In this document: positions 16,013-32,061 of the stretch, piece by piece
Numbering within the stretch: the first letter of the stretch is position 1
How the letters are laid out: each line of letters begins with the position of its first letter
Source: JBHEMT01 sp046262435
Lineage (GTDB): Bacteria > Chloroflexota > Dormibacteria > Aeolococcales > Aeolococcaceae
NCBI GenBank assembly: GCA_046262435.1
Contig: JBHEMT010000028.1
Coordinates: 1-36,508, forward strand
Reading direction: 5' to 3'
Length of the DNA stretch: 36,508 nt
Notes under the pieces: model-generated
Told to the model about the DNA's origin: nothing
What the model saw: only the letters and a program-made list of their open reading frames with translations
The model's database searches: none
Translations under genes and position numbers: made by a program

Positions 16013-16502
16013 GGGGAACCTCCTTGGCGTCCCCTCCCTGCGTGACCGAGGCTGCATTTTGCGTCAAACCGTCCAAACGCGCAAGTCGTAGCCGTGGAGA
16101 GCGGAGCGGCTTGGCTGGGAATGGCATCGCCGCGGCGCACGCCAACCGCCCGATCGTCGGCGAATCGTCACCGCGCATCCATCCCAGCGTCACCGGGGGG
16201 CTGCATCATTGCCGTCAGCGGTTTGTTGAATCGCTCCGATAGCCCTCCCTTCCCCGGCCCTCGGCGGATCGTCCGCCGGGGGTCCTCTTTTTTAACGTCA
16301 CCACGGCGGCCAAGGTCCGCCGCGACCTGGGTGCAGGTACGCGGGACGCGACCGATCATTCGTCGATGCGCTGGCCGAACCACTCAAGCCGGCGGCGGCG
16401 CGGACCCGCGGCCGGCCGGCACGCGGTGGGGATCCCCGCCTCGCCACCGGAGCCAAAGGGTGCGGCGGGCGCGGCCAGCGTTCGCTCAGAGGAACGCGGC
16501 GC
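16013..16502. other. 490-base region without a confident gene
   Basis: Contains the leader of the HD-GYP gene on the minus strand and a strong plus-strand terminator at 16257-16293. A 72-codon plus-strand frame (TTG 16024 to TAG 16242; a GTG at 16042 is also in frame) ends just before that terminator. Its third codon positions are clearly less GC-rich than in the neighbouring genes and it matches no family I know, so I do not call it as a gene. From 16300 to 16500 I see only unstructured GC-rich sequence. Confidence 0.5.
16257..16293 (+). terminator. Rho-independent terminator without an assigned gene
   Basis: Eleven-pair stem including CGGCGGA/TCCGCCG (16262-16268 with 16272-16278), three-base loop, flanking CCC/GGG pairs, then TCTTTTTT at 16286-16293. 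The T-run is on the plus strand only, so it ends a plus-strand transcript that begins somewhere in 16020-16250. Confidence 0.75.
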
Positions 16503-16796
16503 TCAGGCTCCTTGGGCCCCCGAAGAGAAGCCCTGACGGAGGGAGTCCTTCCAGTGCGCTCGAACCGCTCGCTGGACCTGAACGTCGGACCACCAGAAGG
16601 GCACGAAGGCCACCTGGTCGCGGTCGATGTGCATTGACGCCACCAGCAGCCGGCGGCGGACGGGGATCCCGTAGTCACGTGGCCAGGCGAACTTGTAAGC
16701 GAGGTAGAGGATCAGGAAGAACAGGAAGCCCACGATCACCACGCCGAGGTCGGACGTGGTCAGGTGCACGAGCGAAAGCGGACCGATGTGGGGCAT
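16503..16796 (-). CDS. Small single-TM protein, unknown function
   Basis: 97 residues from ATG 16796; a GTG at 16862 would add 22 residues of low-complexity character. One clear transmembrane helix (about residues 16-37, VVIVGFLFFLILYLAYKFAW). A cytosolic part follows, beginning PRDYGIPVRRRLL and containing FWWSDVQVQRAVRAHWKDSL. The small size, single anchor and Trp/Arg-rich tail do not identify a family. It is divergent from the aminotransferase, with about 190 bases between the starts. No ribosome site is obvious upstream of either start. Confidence 0.55.
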   Translation of the reverse strand: MPHIGPLSLVHLTTSDLGVVIVGFLFFLILYLAYKFAWPRDYGIPVRRRLLVASMHIDRDQVAFVPFWWSDVQVQRAVRAHWKDSLRQGFSSGAQGA

Positions 16797-16911
16797 GGGG
16801 GGTTGCGCTGAGGCTAGCCCACCGCGCCGCGCCACTCCTGCGCCATCATCGATTCGTCGCACAGGGATGAGCCTGGCGTGACCGCCGCTTCCCCCCGGGT
16901 ACCTGGAGGAC

Positions 16912-16917
16912 TATTCT
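16912..16917 (+). promoter_or_regulatory. Candidate -10 box for the aminotransferase gene
   Basis: TATTCT lies 72 bases upstream of the ATG at 16990. With 17-base spacing the -35 position reads TTCCCC, a weak match, so this is only a candidate. Confidence 0.25.
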
Positions 16918-16989
16918 GCGACCCCGGTGCCCGGCTGACGTGCCGCCGCGGGGAGGGCGCTGGCGGTGCTGTCGGACGAAGGAGGGGCG

Positions 16990-18369
16990 ATGGCCATTGA
17001 ACACGTGGGTCGAACCCGCCTCAGCGTGCTCGCCGACCCGGGCACCGCCCAGGCCCGGACCGTGGTCACAGACATCCCCGGTCCACGCTCGGTCGAGCTC
17101 GGCCGCAGGCGCAGCGCAGCCGTGGCCGGGGGGGTCAGCTCGCTGCTGCCGGTGTACGCGGCGCGCGCCGCCGGGGGCGTGCTGGTCGACGTCGACGGCA
17201 ACTCGCTGATCGACTTCGGCTCAGGTATTGCGGTGACCTCGGTGGGCAACAGCGCGCCCGAGGTGGTGGCGCGGGTCGAAGAGCAGGTGGAGCTTTTCAC
17301 CCACACCTGCTTCAGCATCACCCCGTACGAGGGGTATGTGGCGGTGTGCGAGCAGCTCAACCGGCGCACCCCTGGTGACCATGAGAAGCGCTCGGCCCTG
17401 TTCAACTCTGGGGCAGAGGCTGTCGAGAATGCGGTCAAGATCGCCCGCCTCGCGACCCGGCGCCAGGCGGTGGTCGTCTTCGACCACGGCTACCACGGCC
17501 GCACCAACCTGACCATGGCCCTGACCGCCAAGGAGATGCCCTACAAGCGCGGCTTCGGCCCGTTTGCCCCCGAGGTGTACCGGGTGCCGATGGCCTACCC
17601 GTACCGTTGGTCCACTGGCGCTGCGCGTTGCTGCGAGGAGGCCTCTCGCGGCCTGCGCTACGCCATCGACAAGCAGATCGGGGCCGACAGCGTGGCCGCG
17701 GTGGTGATCGAACCGATCCAGGGCGAGGGCGGGTTCGTGGTGCCGCCCGACGGCTTCCTCGCCGAGGTGGCGGCGATCTGTCGCCAGCGGGGCATCATCC
17801 TGATCGCCGACGAGGTGCAGACCGGCTTCTGCCGCACCGGCGCCTGGTTCGCCAGCGAGCATGACCGGGTGGTCCCCGACCTGATGACCACGGCCAAGGG
17901 AATCGCCGGCGGTCTGCCGCTGGCCGGGGTGACCGGCCGGGCTGAGCTGATGGACGCCGTCCATGGGGGAGGGCTGGGGGGGACGTTTGGGGGCAACCCG
18001 GTGGCCTGCGCGGCCGCGCTCGGAGCGATCCAGGCCATGGACGAGCACCGCCTCGCCCACCGGGCCGGCCAGATCGGTGAGGTGATGCTCCCCCGCCTGC
18101 GGGCGCTGCGCGAGCAGCACCCTGAGATCGGCGACGTCCGCGGGCGCGGGGCGATGCTGGCCATTGAGCTGGTCCGGCCGGGCAGCAGCGAGCCGAACCC
18201 TGAGCTGGCGACCGCGGTGGCCACGGCCTGCCACCGCGCCGGCCTGATCGTTCTCACCGCCGGAACTTTTGGCAATGTGCTGCGCTTCCTGCCCCCGCTG
18301 GTGATTCCCGAGAACCTCCTGCTCGAAGGGCTCGACGTTCTGGAGGAGGCGTTCGGCGCCGCCGTCTAA
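16990..18369 (+). CDS. gabT: Class III aminotransferase, 4-aminobutyrate type
   Basis: 459 residues. ATG 16990 follows AAGGAGGGG at ideal distance. Fold type I PLP enzyme: NSGAEAVENAVKIAR (cofactor phosphate region), FDHGYHGRTNLTMALT, IEPIQGEGGF, ADEVQTGFCRTG (Asp binding the PLP nitrogen), PLP-binding Lys in TTAKGIAGGLPL, and GGTFGGNPVACAA. This pattern fits 4-aminobutyrate aminotransferase (GABA + 2-oxoglutarate to succinate semialdehyde + glutamate). 5-Aminovalerate or related omega-amino acids are possible substrates. The N-terminal 25 residues are variable. No succinate-semialdehyde dehydrogenase is adjacent, so the pathway step is inferred from the family alone. The gene ends at a terminator shared with rpoC, which converges on it. 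Confidence 0.9.
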   Translation: MAIEHVGRTRLSVLADPGTAQARTVVTDIPGPRSVELGRRRSAAVAGGVSSLLPVYAARAAGGVLVDVDGNSLIDFGSGIAVTSVGNSAPEVVARVEEQVELFTHTCFSITPYEGYVAVCEQLNRRTPGDHEKRSALFNSGAEAVENAVKIARLATRRQAVVVFDHGYHGRTNLTMALTAKEMPYKRGFGPFAPEVYRVPMAYPYRWSTGAARCCEEASRGLRYAIDKQIGADSVAAVVIEPIQGEGGFVVPPDGFLAEVAAICRQRGIILIADEVQTGFCRTGAWFASEHDRVVPDLMTTAKGIAGGLPLAGVTGRAELMDAVHGGGLGGTFGGNPVACAAALGAIQAMDEHRLAHRAGQIGEVMLPRLRALREQHPEIGDVRGRGAMLAIELVRPGSSEPNPELATAVATACHRAGLIVLTAGTFGNVLRFLPPLVIPENLLLEGLDVLEEAFGAAV

Positions 18370-18373
18370 AGAA

Positions 18374-18399
18374 AAGGGGGGCCGTTGCCAGCCCCCCTT
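18374..18399. terminator. Bidirectional terminator between gabT and rpoC
   Basis: Nine-pair perfect stem AAGGGGGGC/GCCCCCCTT with an eight-base loop (18383-18390). On the minus strand it is followed by TTTTCTTT, a good U-tract for ending rpoC transcription; on the plus strand the tail TTGGGTTT is weaker. Confidence 0.75.
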
Positions 18400-18425
18400 G
18401 GGTTTGCGTGCGGGTCGCCCGGAGC

Positions 18426-22832
<4,407 letters not shown>

Positions 22833-22873
22833 GGGTCAGCGGACCTCCTGGTCAGCGGGCTGGGTGAGAACGG

Positions 22874-22896
22874 GGGAGGGGCTGCGGCGCCCTCCC
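22874..22896 (-). promoter_or_regulatory. rpoB-rpoC intergenic hairpin
   Basis: In the 107-base gap, GGGAGGG and CCCTCCC form a seven-pair stem with a nine-base loop. No U-run follows on either strand, so it is not a standard terminator; mRNA processing or stabilisation is possible. Confidence 0.35.
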
Positions 22897-22939
22897 GCGA
22901 CAATCGGCGAAATCTGTATGGCTATCAGCTGTTCTGGCA

Positions 22940-26467
<3,528 letters not shown>

Positions 26468-26530
26468 GTGGTACTGTTCCCTCGACGTCGGGTAGGCATG
26501 TGCGCACGTTGGCAACGGGCACAAGGACGT

Positions 26531-26536
26531 ATCGTA
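26531..26536 (-). promoter_or_regulatory. Candidate -10 box for rpoB
   Basis: On the minus strand TACGAT follows GATTTGC and would start transcription near 26524, giving a leader of about 57 bases before the rpoB ATG. No good -35 box is visible. Confidence 0.35.
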
Positions 26537-26736
26537 GCAAATCGCCCCCTCCCCGAACATTCGCTCGGCTGGGTGCCCATGGGGCCCGCCTGAGTTGCCC
26601 GCTGCGATCAGACGCGCAACCCTGTCCCCCGCAGCGTCAGCTGCGCGCGTCCCGGCTCGGGTCGCTCACCCGTCCCCGCGTGGATCACCCGGCCCATCAC
26701 ATGGCCGATCGCCGCGCTGGTAGATCGCCGCACCTG

Positions 26737-26774
26737 TTAAAAGGAGAGGCCCGCCACCCTGCGGGGTGACGGGC
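26737..26774 (-). terminator. Terminator/attenuator after rplL
   Basis: On the minus strand GGCCCGTCACCC-CGCA-GGGTGGCGGGCC forms a twelve-pair stem with one mismatch, followed by TCTCCTTTTAA. It lies about 28 bases after the rplL stop. Partial termination here would lower rpoBC relative to the abundant L7/L12, which is needed in several copies per ribosome. Confidence 0.7.
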
Positions 26775-26801
26775 CGCGCGCAGCCGGGCACGTGCCCGGG
26801 G

Positions 26802-27194
26802 CTACTTGATGTCGGCGCTGCCTCCGGCGTCGGTTATCTTGGACTTGACGAGGTCAGCCTCCTCCTTGGGGACGCCCTCCTTGACGGCCTTGGGGGCCCC
26901 GTCGACGAGGTCCTTGGCCTCCTTGAGACCGAGCCCGGTGATCTCGCGCACCGCCTTGATCACATTGATCTTGGAGTCGCCGGCGCCGGTGAGGACCACG
27001 TCGAACTCGGTCTGCTCCTCGACGACCGCCTCGGCGCCGCCGCCGGCGGCTGCTGGGGCGGCCGCTGCCACCGGAGCCGCGGCCTTGATGCCGAGCTTGT
27101 CCTCCATCAGCTTGACGGCGTTGACGACGTCGAGAACCGTCCATTCCTGGAGAGCGTCGACAAAGTCCTCGGGGGTAAGGGTCTTGGTAGCCAT
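26802..27194 (-). CDS. rplL: Ribosomal protein bL12 (L7/L12)
   Basis: 130 residues. ATG 27194 has AGGAG nine bases upstream; longer open frames upstream belong to other reading. N-terminal dimerisation domain (residues 1-32, MATKTLTPEDFVDAL), Ala/Pro/Gly-rich flexible hinge (about 38-55), then the C-terminal domain that recruits translation GTPases, with KINVIKAVREITGLGLKEAK and a KAVKEG block. It forms the ribosomal stalk with L10. It lies 32 bases downstream of rplJ, in the standard order. Confidence 0.98.
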   Translation of the reverse strand: MATKTLTPEDFVDALQEWTVLDVVNAVKLMEDKLGIKAAAPVAAAAPAAAGGGAEAVVEEQTEFDVVLTGAGDSKINVIKAVREITGLGLKEAKDLVDGAPKAVKEGVPKEEADLVKSKITDAGGSADIK

Positions 27195-27226
27195 GGGATG
27201 TGCTCCTGTGTACTCGGTGAGTGAGG

Positions 27227-27784
27227 TCAGCTCGCCGCGGCGAGCTTCTCGCGGTAGGCGTCGAGGGTGGCGGCGAAGCTGGACAGGATCGACTGGAGGG
27301 ATCCCGCCAGGGTGGTCAGCGGCGACTGGATGGTCCCGGCCAGCTGGGAGAGCAGCGCCTCCCGAGAGGGCAGCTCGGCGAGCTGCTTGACCCCGTCGGC
27401 AGTGAGCACCTGGCCCTCCACCATGCCCCCCATCGCGGGGAGCCGACGGTTGACCCGGTAGTAGTCGCCGAGGATCTTGGCCGGGGCGCTCAGGTCGGTG
27501 TAGCCGATCGCCAGCCCGACCGGGCCGGTGAGTGAGCCGGAGAACTGGGGGTAGCCGGCCTGCTCGGCGGCCCGACGGGCCAGGGTGTTCTTGACCACCA
27601 GGTAGTCCACCCCCTGCTGGCGCAGTGAGCCGCGGAGCTCCTCCAGCTGCTTGACGGTGAGGCCCCGGTAGTCGGTCACCACCGCTGAGGTGGCCCGGGA
27701 GAGCCGCTCGGTGAGGTCGGTGATGGCTTCGCGCTTGCGCGGGCCCGCTCGCGAGCCGCTGGTGGTGGCCTTGCTGACAGCCAC
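27227..27784 (-). CDS. rplJ: Ribosomal protein uL10
   Basis: 185 residues. GTG 27784 has GGAGG seven bases upstream, which decides against the longer frame to 27817. Shows the L10 fold: KREAITDLTERL, VVTDYRGLTVKQLEELR, VDYLVVKNTLARRA, a GPVGLAIGY block, and a C-terminal helix (about 150-180) that binds L12 dimers. Anchors the stalk on 23S rRNA and, in many bacteria, represses its own operon by binding the leader. The leader motif is present upstream. rplK and rplA, usually just upstream, are absent here. Confidence 0.97.
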   Translation of the reverse strand: MAVSKATTSGSRAGPRKREAITDLTERLSRATSAVVTDYRGLTVKQLEELRGSLRQQGVDYLVVKNTLARRAAEQAGYPQFSGSLTGPVGLAIGYTDLSAPAKILGDYYRVNRRLPAMGGMVEGQVLTADGVKQLAELPSREALLSQLAGTIQSPLTTLAGSLQSILSSFAATLDAYREKLAAAS

Positions 27785-27824
27785 GTGAGGTCCTCCGATT
27801 GGCGCCGTCAGCCCCACCCCGGTG

Positions 27825-27960
27825 AGAGGGCGGAGGCGGCACCACCGGGCACGGCCCGGGGCCCGGAACCGTCGTCACCTACGCAGGAAATTGAGCCACG
27901 CGCTCCCTCAAGGGAGCGGCGCCGCACCTGCGGTCTCTGGCGAGATGTGCCTGGGCGCAG
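27825..27960 (-). ncRNA. Ribosomal L10 leader (autoregulatory mRNA structure)
   Basis: The transcript upstream of rplJ contains GACCGCAGGTGCGGC (27923-27937), a perfect hairpin GCTCCCTTGAGGGAGC (27902-27917), and CCTGCGTAGGTGACGAC (27870-27886). GCAGGTG paired with the later CCTGCGTAGGTGACG matches the conserved core of the L10 leader family, to which the L10(L12) complex binds. A GC-rich hairpin (GGGCCCCGGGCC area) lies between it and the rplJ ribosome site. Boundaries are approximate. Confidence 0.75.
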
Positions 27961-27979
27961 TCGATCAACTGCAGCGGCG

Positions 27980-27985
27980 ACGATA
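27980..27985 (-). promoter_or_regulatory. Candidate extended -10 for rplJL
   Basis: On the minus strand TGGTATCGT is an extended -10 (TGn then TATCGT). Transcription would start near 27973, placing the whole L10 leader in the transcript. No clear -35. Confidence 0.35.
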
Positions 27986-28087
27986 CCACGCGGTCACTGG
28001 GCGCTAGGCTGCGCAGCCGTTGCGTGGGGCGCGTCGTCGATCACCCCGCGGTCCCGTCGTCAACCACCCTTTATGGAGGCCTGACCG

Positions 28088-28849
28088 ATGCGGCTTGAGG
28101 GACGCAGGGCGATCGTGACCGGGGCAGCGAGCGGCATCGGCAAGGCCACAGCGATCAGGCTCGGCCAGGAGGGCGCCGCGGTCTGCGTCAACTTCTACTC
28201 CGACAAGGAGAGCGACGCCGCCGAGGACGTGGTGCGCCAGGCGGGTGGCGCGGCATTCGCCCACAAGGCCGACATCGGGTCCGAGGCCGACGTGGTCGCG
28301 ATGGTGGGAGAGGCGGTGGGCCGTTTCGGGGGTCTTGACCTGATGGTCAGCAACGCCGGGATTGAGAAGCAAATCCCCACCCTGGAGATGGCACTGGCCG
28401 ACTGGGACGCGGTGATCCGGACCAACCTGACCGGAGCCTTCCTCTGCCTCCGCGAGGCGGGCAGGCAGATGGCCGCGGCCCGGGGGGGAGTGATCGTCAA
28501 CATGTCGAGCGTTCACGAGTACATTCCCTGGCCGGGCTTCGCTCACTACTGCGCCAGCAAGGGCGCCCTCAAGCTGCTCACCCAGACGGCGGCCAAGGAG
28601 CTGGCGGGCAGCGGGATCCGGGTGGTCAACATCGCCCCCGGGGCCATCCAAACTCCGATCAACGACTTCGTCACCAGCAATCCCGCCGAGTACCGCAAGG
28701 TGGTGGGCGAGATTCCGGCGGGCCGGATGGGCCAGCCAGAGGAGGTCGCCGAGGCGGTGGTCTGGGTGGCGTCCGATGCGGCTGCCTACGTGACCGGGAC
28801 CACCATCGTGGTCGACGGCGGCATCTCGCTGTACCCCAACTTCGTCTGA
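28088..28849 (+). CDS. SDR oxidoreductase, glucose 1-dehydrogenase-like
   Basis: 253 residues; ATG 28088 follows GGAGG by eight bases. Classical SDR: TGAASGIG (11-18) binds NAD(P), SNAG (88-91), Ser140/141, catalytic Y154 and K158 in HYCASK, then PGAIQTPIN. The blocks NMSSVHEYIPWP, HYCASKGALKL and the C-terminal GGISLYP closely match Bacillus glucose 1-dehydrogenase, which oxidises beta-D-glucose to gluconolactone with NAD(P). The exact sugar is not certain. It sits alone, divergent from rplJ and upstream of rpsL, in a place normally free of metabolic genes. No obvious terminator follows it before the rpsL promoter. Confidence 0.88.
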   Translation: MRLEGRRAIVTGAASGIGKATAIRLGQEGAAVCVNFYSDKESDAAEDVVRQAGGAAFAHKADIGSEADVVAMVGEAVGRFGGLDLMVSNAGIEKQIPTLEMALADWDAVIRTNLTGAFLCLREAGRQMAAARGGVIVNMSSVHEYIPWPGFAHYCASKGALKLLTQTAAKELAGSGIRVVNIAPGAIQTPINDFVTSNPAEYRKVVGEIPAGRMGQPEEVAEAVVWVASDAAAYVTGTTIVVDGGISLYPNFV

Positions 28850-28946
28850 GCCGCCCCGTTCCGCGATGGCGCGCCGGCGGTCGCCCGCAACCCCACCCGG
28901 TGGCTGAACACCCGGTCGGTCACCCCGCGCACCACCGGCTGCGAGT

Positions 28947-28976
28947 TTGACGCTGAGCTCGGCAGACTGGTAGGAT
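28947..28976 (+). promoter_or_regulatory. Promoter of the rpsL-S10 gene block
   Basis: TTGACG (28947-28952), an 18-base spacer, then TAGGAT (28971-28976): a good sigma70/SigA-type promoter. Predicted start near 28983, about 70 bases before the rpsL GTG. Confidence 0.65.
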
Positions 28977-28984
28977 TCCCCTTC

Positions 28985-29030
28985 GCGCCTCAGGGCGTTT
29001 TTGTATTCACACGCGCCCCGCGGACGCGTG
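28985..29030 (+). promoter_or_regulatory. Structured leader of the rpsL transcript
   Basis: Two small hairpins follow the predicted start: CGCC-TCAG-GGCG with TTTTTG behind it (about 28986-29003), resembling a weak attenuator, and CACGCG-N9-CGCGTG (29010-29030). The ribosome site GGAGA precedes rpsL. Control of the operon here is possible but unproven. Confidence 0.35.
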
Positions 29031-29053
29031 CGGTTCATTCCAACCGGAGACCC

Positions 29054-29433
<380 letters not shown>

Positions 29434-29434
<1 letters not shown>

Positions 29435-29904
29435 TGCCGCGTCGTGCCCGCGTCCAGAAGCGCGTCATCCTGCCTGACCCGATTTACGGGAACGTGCACC
29501 TGGCCAAGTTCATCAACTGCCTGATGCTCAACGGCAAGAAGAGCGTGGCCGAGCGGATCGTCTATGACGCCTTTGAAAAGATTCGTCGCTCCTCCCGCCG
29601 CGAGCCGCTGGACGTCTTCGACGTGGCCATGCGCAACGTCACCCCCGTGCTCGAGGTCAAGCCCAAGCGGGTTGGGGGCGCCACCTACCAGGTGCCCGTG
29701 GAGATCCGCTCCGACCGGCGCGCCGCCCTGGCTCGCCGCTGGGTGATTCGCTACTCGCGCGCCCGCCACGGCCGTTCGATGGCTGACAAGCTCGCCGCCG
29801 AGCTGATGGACGCGAGCAACGGAATGGGGGCGGCGATCAAGCGCAAGGAAGACACCCACAAGATGGCTGAGTCGAACAAAGCCTTCTCCCACTTCCGCTA
29901 CTAG
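29434..29904 (+). CDS. rpsG: Ribosomal protein uS7
   Basis: 156 residues, ATG sharing the last A of the rpsL TAA. S7 nucleates assembly of the 30S head and contacts the E site. Typical sequence blocks: MPRRARVQKRVILPDP, NCLMLNGKKSVAERIVYDA, VGGATYQVPVEI, and the C-terminal KREDTHKMAESNKAFSHFRY. Length is standard for bacteria. Followed after 12 bases by fusA. Confidence 0.98.
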
Positions 29905-29916
29905 GCAGGCAGGCAG

Positions 29917-32004
29917 ATGGCAGTCGCGACCACCCGCGCCTTCGCCCTGGAGAAGGTCCGCAACATCGGGATCATGGCCCACATCGATGCGGGCAAGACC
30001 ACGACGACGGAGCGCGTCCTCTTCTACACCGGTCGCATTCACAAGATCGGCGAGGTGCATGACGGGGCCGCGACCATGGACTGGATGGTCCAGGAGCAGG
30101 AGCGCGGGATCACCATCACCTCGGCGGCCACGGCAGCGGAGTGGCGCGAGCACCGGATCAACATTATCGATACACCCGGGCACGTGGACTTCACCATGGA
30201 GGTGGAGCGGTCGCTCCGGGTCCTCGATGGCGCGGTGGCGGTCTTCGATGCCGTATCCGGGGTTGAGCCACAGTCGGAGACGGTCTGGCGTCAGGCCGAC
30301 CGCTACGAGGTGCCGCGGATCTGCTTCATCAACAAAATGGACCGGGTCGGCGCCAACTTCTACAGCTCGGTGCAGTCGATCAAGGACCGGCTCGGGGCCA
30401 ACCCAATCTGCATCCAGCTTCCGATTGGCGCCGAGGGTGAGTTCAAGGGCTTCGTCGACCTGGTCGACATGCAGGCGGTTGTCTACACCGACGATCTGGG
30501 GACCGCGTCCACCAGGTCCGACATCCCTGAGGGCATGCTCGAGCAGGTGGAGAGCTACCGCCACCAGCTCATCGAGGCCGCGGCCGAGCAGGACGACGCG
30601 CTCACCCAGAAGTACCTCGACGGCGTGGAGTTGACCCGTGACGAGCTGGTCCGCGGCCTTCGCCTCGGAACGGTCAGCGCCAGACTGGTCCCGGTGCTCT
30701 GCGGCAGCGCGTTGAAGAACAAGGGCGTCCAGCCGATGCTCGACGCCGTGGTCGACTACCTGCCCTCACCACTCGACGTGCCCGCGATCACGGGTCAGGA
30801 TCCCCGGGACGGCGAGCCTGAGGAGCGCAAGGTCGCCGACGACGAGCCCTTCTCAGCGCTGGCGTTCAAGATCGCCACCGATCCCTTCGTCGGCAAGCTC
30901 ACATTTTTCCGGGTGTACAGCGGCGTGCTCAAGAGCGGCTCCTACGTCTACAACTCGGGCAAGGGCGAGCGCGAGCGGATCAGCCGGCTGCTCCAGATGC
31001 ATGCCAACCACCGCGCCGAGATCGACGAGGTTCGCGCCGGCGACATCGCCGCGGCCATCGGGCTGCGCAAGACCACCACCGGCGACACTCTGTGCAACGA
31101 GCAGGAGCCCATCGTCCTGGAGTCGATGAACTTCCCCGAGCCGGTGATCTCAGTCGCGGTGGAGCCGAAGACCAAGGCCGACCAGGACAAGATGGGGGTC
31201 GCCCTCCAGAAGCTATCCGAAGAGGACCCCACCTTCCGGGTGCGCACCGACGACGAGACCGGCCAGACCGTGATCTCGGGCATGGGTGAGCTGCATCTCG
31301 ACATCCTCGTCGACCGCATGCTTCGCGAGTTCAAGGTCGACGCCAACATCGGCAAGCCGCAGGTGGCCTACCGCGAGACCATCACGCAGAAGGCCCACGG
31401 CACGGGGCGTTTCGTCCGCCAGTCGGGTGGGCGCGGCCAGTACGGGCACGTCGAGCTGGAGCTGGAGCCCAACGAACCCGGCAAGGGGTTCGAGTTCATC
31501 TCCAAGATCGTCGGTGGTTCGGTTCCCAAGGAGTACGTCAAGCCCACCGGGCAGGGCATCGAGGACACCCTGTCCAACGGCGTTCTCGCGGGCTTTCCGG
31601 TCGTCGACGTCAAGGTCTACCTGGTCGACGGATCGTTTCATGAGGTTGACTCCAACGAGCAGGCATTCTCGATCGCCGGCTCGATGGGCTTCAAGGACGG
31701 CATGCGCAAGGCCAAGCCGGTGCTGCTCGAGCCGATCATGAAGGTCGACGTCTCCATGCCCGAGGAGTTCATGGGCGACATCATGGGCGACCTCAATGCG
31801 CGGCGCGGCCACATCCTGGGCATGGACTCGCGGGGCACCACCCAGGTGGTTCACGCCGAGGTGCCCCTTGCCACCATGTTCGGCTACGTCAACGAGCTCC
31901 GCTCCAACACCCAGGGGCGGGCCACCTACTCCATGGAGTTCGACCACTACCAGGCACTGCCCGGCAACCTCGCCGAGGAGATCGTCGCCAAGGCCAAGGG
32001 CTAG
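29917..32004 (+). CDS. fusA: Elongation factor G
   Basis: 695 residues; ribosome site AGGCAGGCAG just before ATG 29917. GTPase that drives translocation and, with RRF, ribosome recycling. G1 AHIDAGKTT (21-29), switch-I region RGITITSAA, G3 DTPGHVD (85-91), G4 NKMD (139-142), G5 region CGSALKNKG. Domains II-V follow, including domain IV with GGRGQYGHVELE and the C-terminal MFGYVNELRSNTQGRA. All catalytic positions, including the His of the PGH motif, are present. Confidence 0.98.
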   Translation: MAVATTRAFALEKVRNIGIMAHIDAGKTTTTERVLFYTGRIHKIGEVHDGAATMDWMVQEQERGITITSAATAAEWREHRINIIDTPGHVDFTMEVERSLRVLDGAVAVFDAVSGVEPQSETVWRQADRYEVPRICFINKMDRVGANFYSSVQSIKDRLGANPICIQLPIGAEGEFKGFVDLVDMQAVVYTDDLGTASTRSDIPEGMLEQVESYRHQLIEAAAEQDDALTQKYLDGVELTRDELVRGLRLGTVSARLVPVLCGSALKNKGVQPMLDAVVDYLPSPLDVPAITGQDPRDGEPEERKVADDEPFSALAFKIATDPFVGKLTFFRVYSGVLKSGSYVYNSGKGERERISRLLQMHANHRAEIDEVRAGDIAAAIGLRKTTTGDTLCNEQEPIVLESMNFPEPVISVAVEPKTKADQDKMGVALQKLSEEDPTFRVRTDDETGQTVISGMGELHLDILVDRMLREFKVDANIGKPQVAYRETITQKAHGTGRFVRQSGGRGQYGHVELELEPNEPGKGFEFISKIVGGSVPKEYVKPTGQGIEDTLSNGVLAGFPVVDVKVYLVDGSFHEVDSNEQAFSIAGSMGFKDGMRKAKPVLLEPIMKVDVSMPEEFMGDIMGDLNARRGHILGMDSRGTTQVVHAEVPLATMFGYVNELRSNTQGRATYSMEFDHYQALPGNLAEEIVAKAKG

Positions 32005-32061
32005 GCACCGCACCCCACAACGGACCAGAAGACAGGAATAACGGGATACAGAGAAAGCGAG

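Larger units (their letters stand above)
26468..26801. other. rplL-rpoB intergenic region, 334 bases
   Basis: No protein-coding evidence on either strand. On the minus strand it holds, in order after rplL: a 16-base palindrome CCGGGCACGTGCCCGG (26784-26799), a terminator-like hairpin with a U-tract (26737-26774), and a possible rpoB promoter near 26531. The arrangement suggests that rpoBC expression is set by read-through plus a second promoter, as known for the rplJL-rpoBC boundary in other bacteria. Confidence 0.55.

Noticed and set aside
16094..16870. Plus-strand open frame of 258 codons across the gap and the small membrane-protein gene
   Set aside because: It runs through the terminator stem and T-run and is antisense to the small TM protein; composition is low-complexity Arg/Pro/Ser.
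26500..26769. Plus-strand 89-codon frame upstream of rpoB
   Set aside because: It covers the rplL terminator and the rpoB leader on the other strand, has no ribosome site and no recognisable domain.
28850..28946. Repeated CACCCGGT-like words after the SDR gene, considered as a terminator or repeat array
   Set aside because: Only imperfect short repeats with no stable stem followed by T; likely chance in GC-rich sequence.
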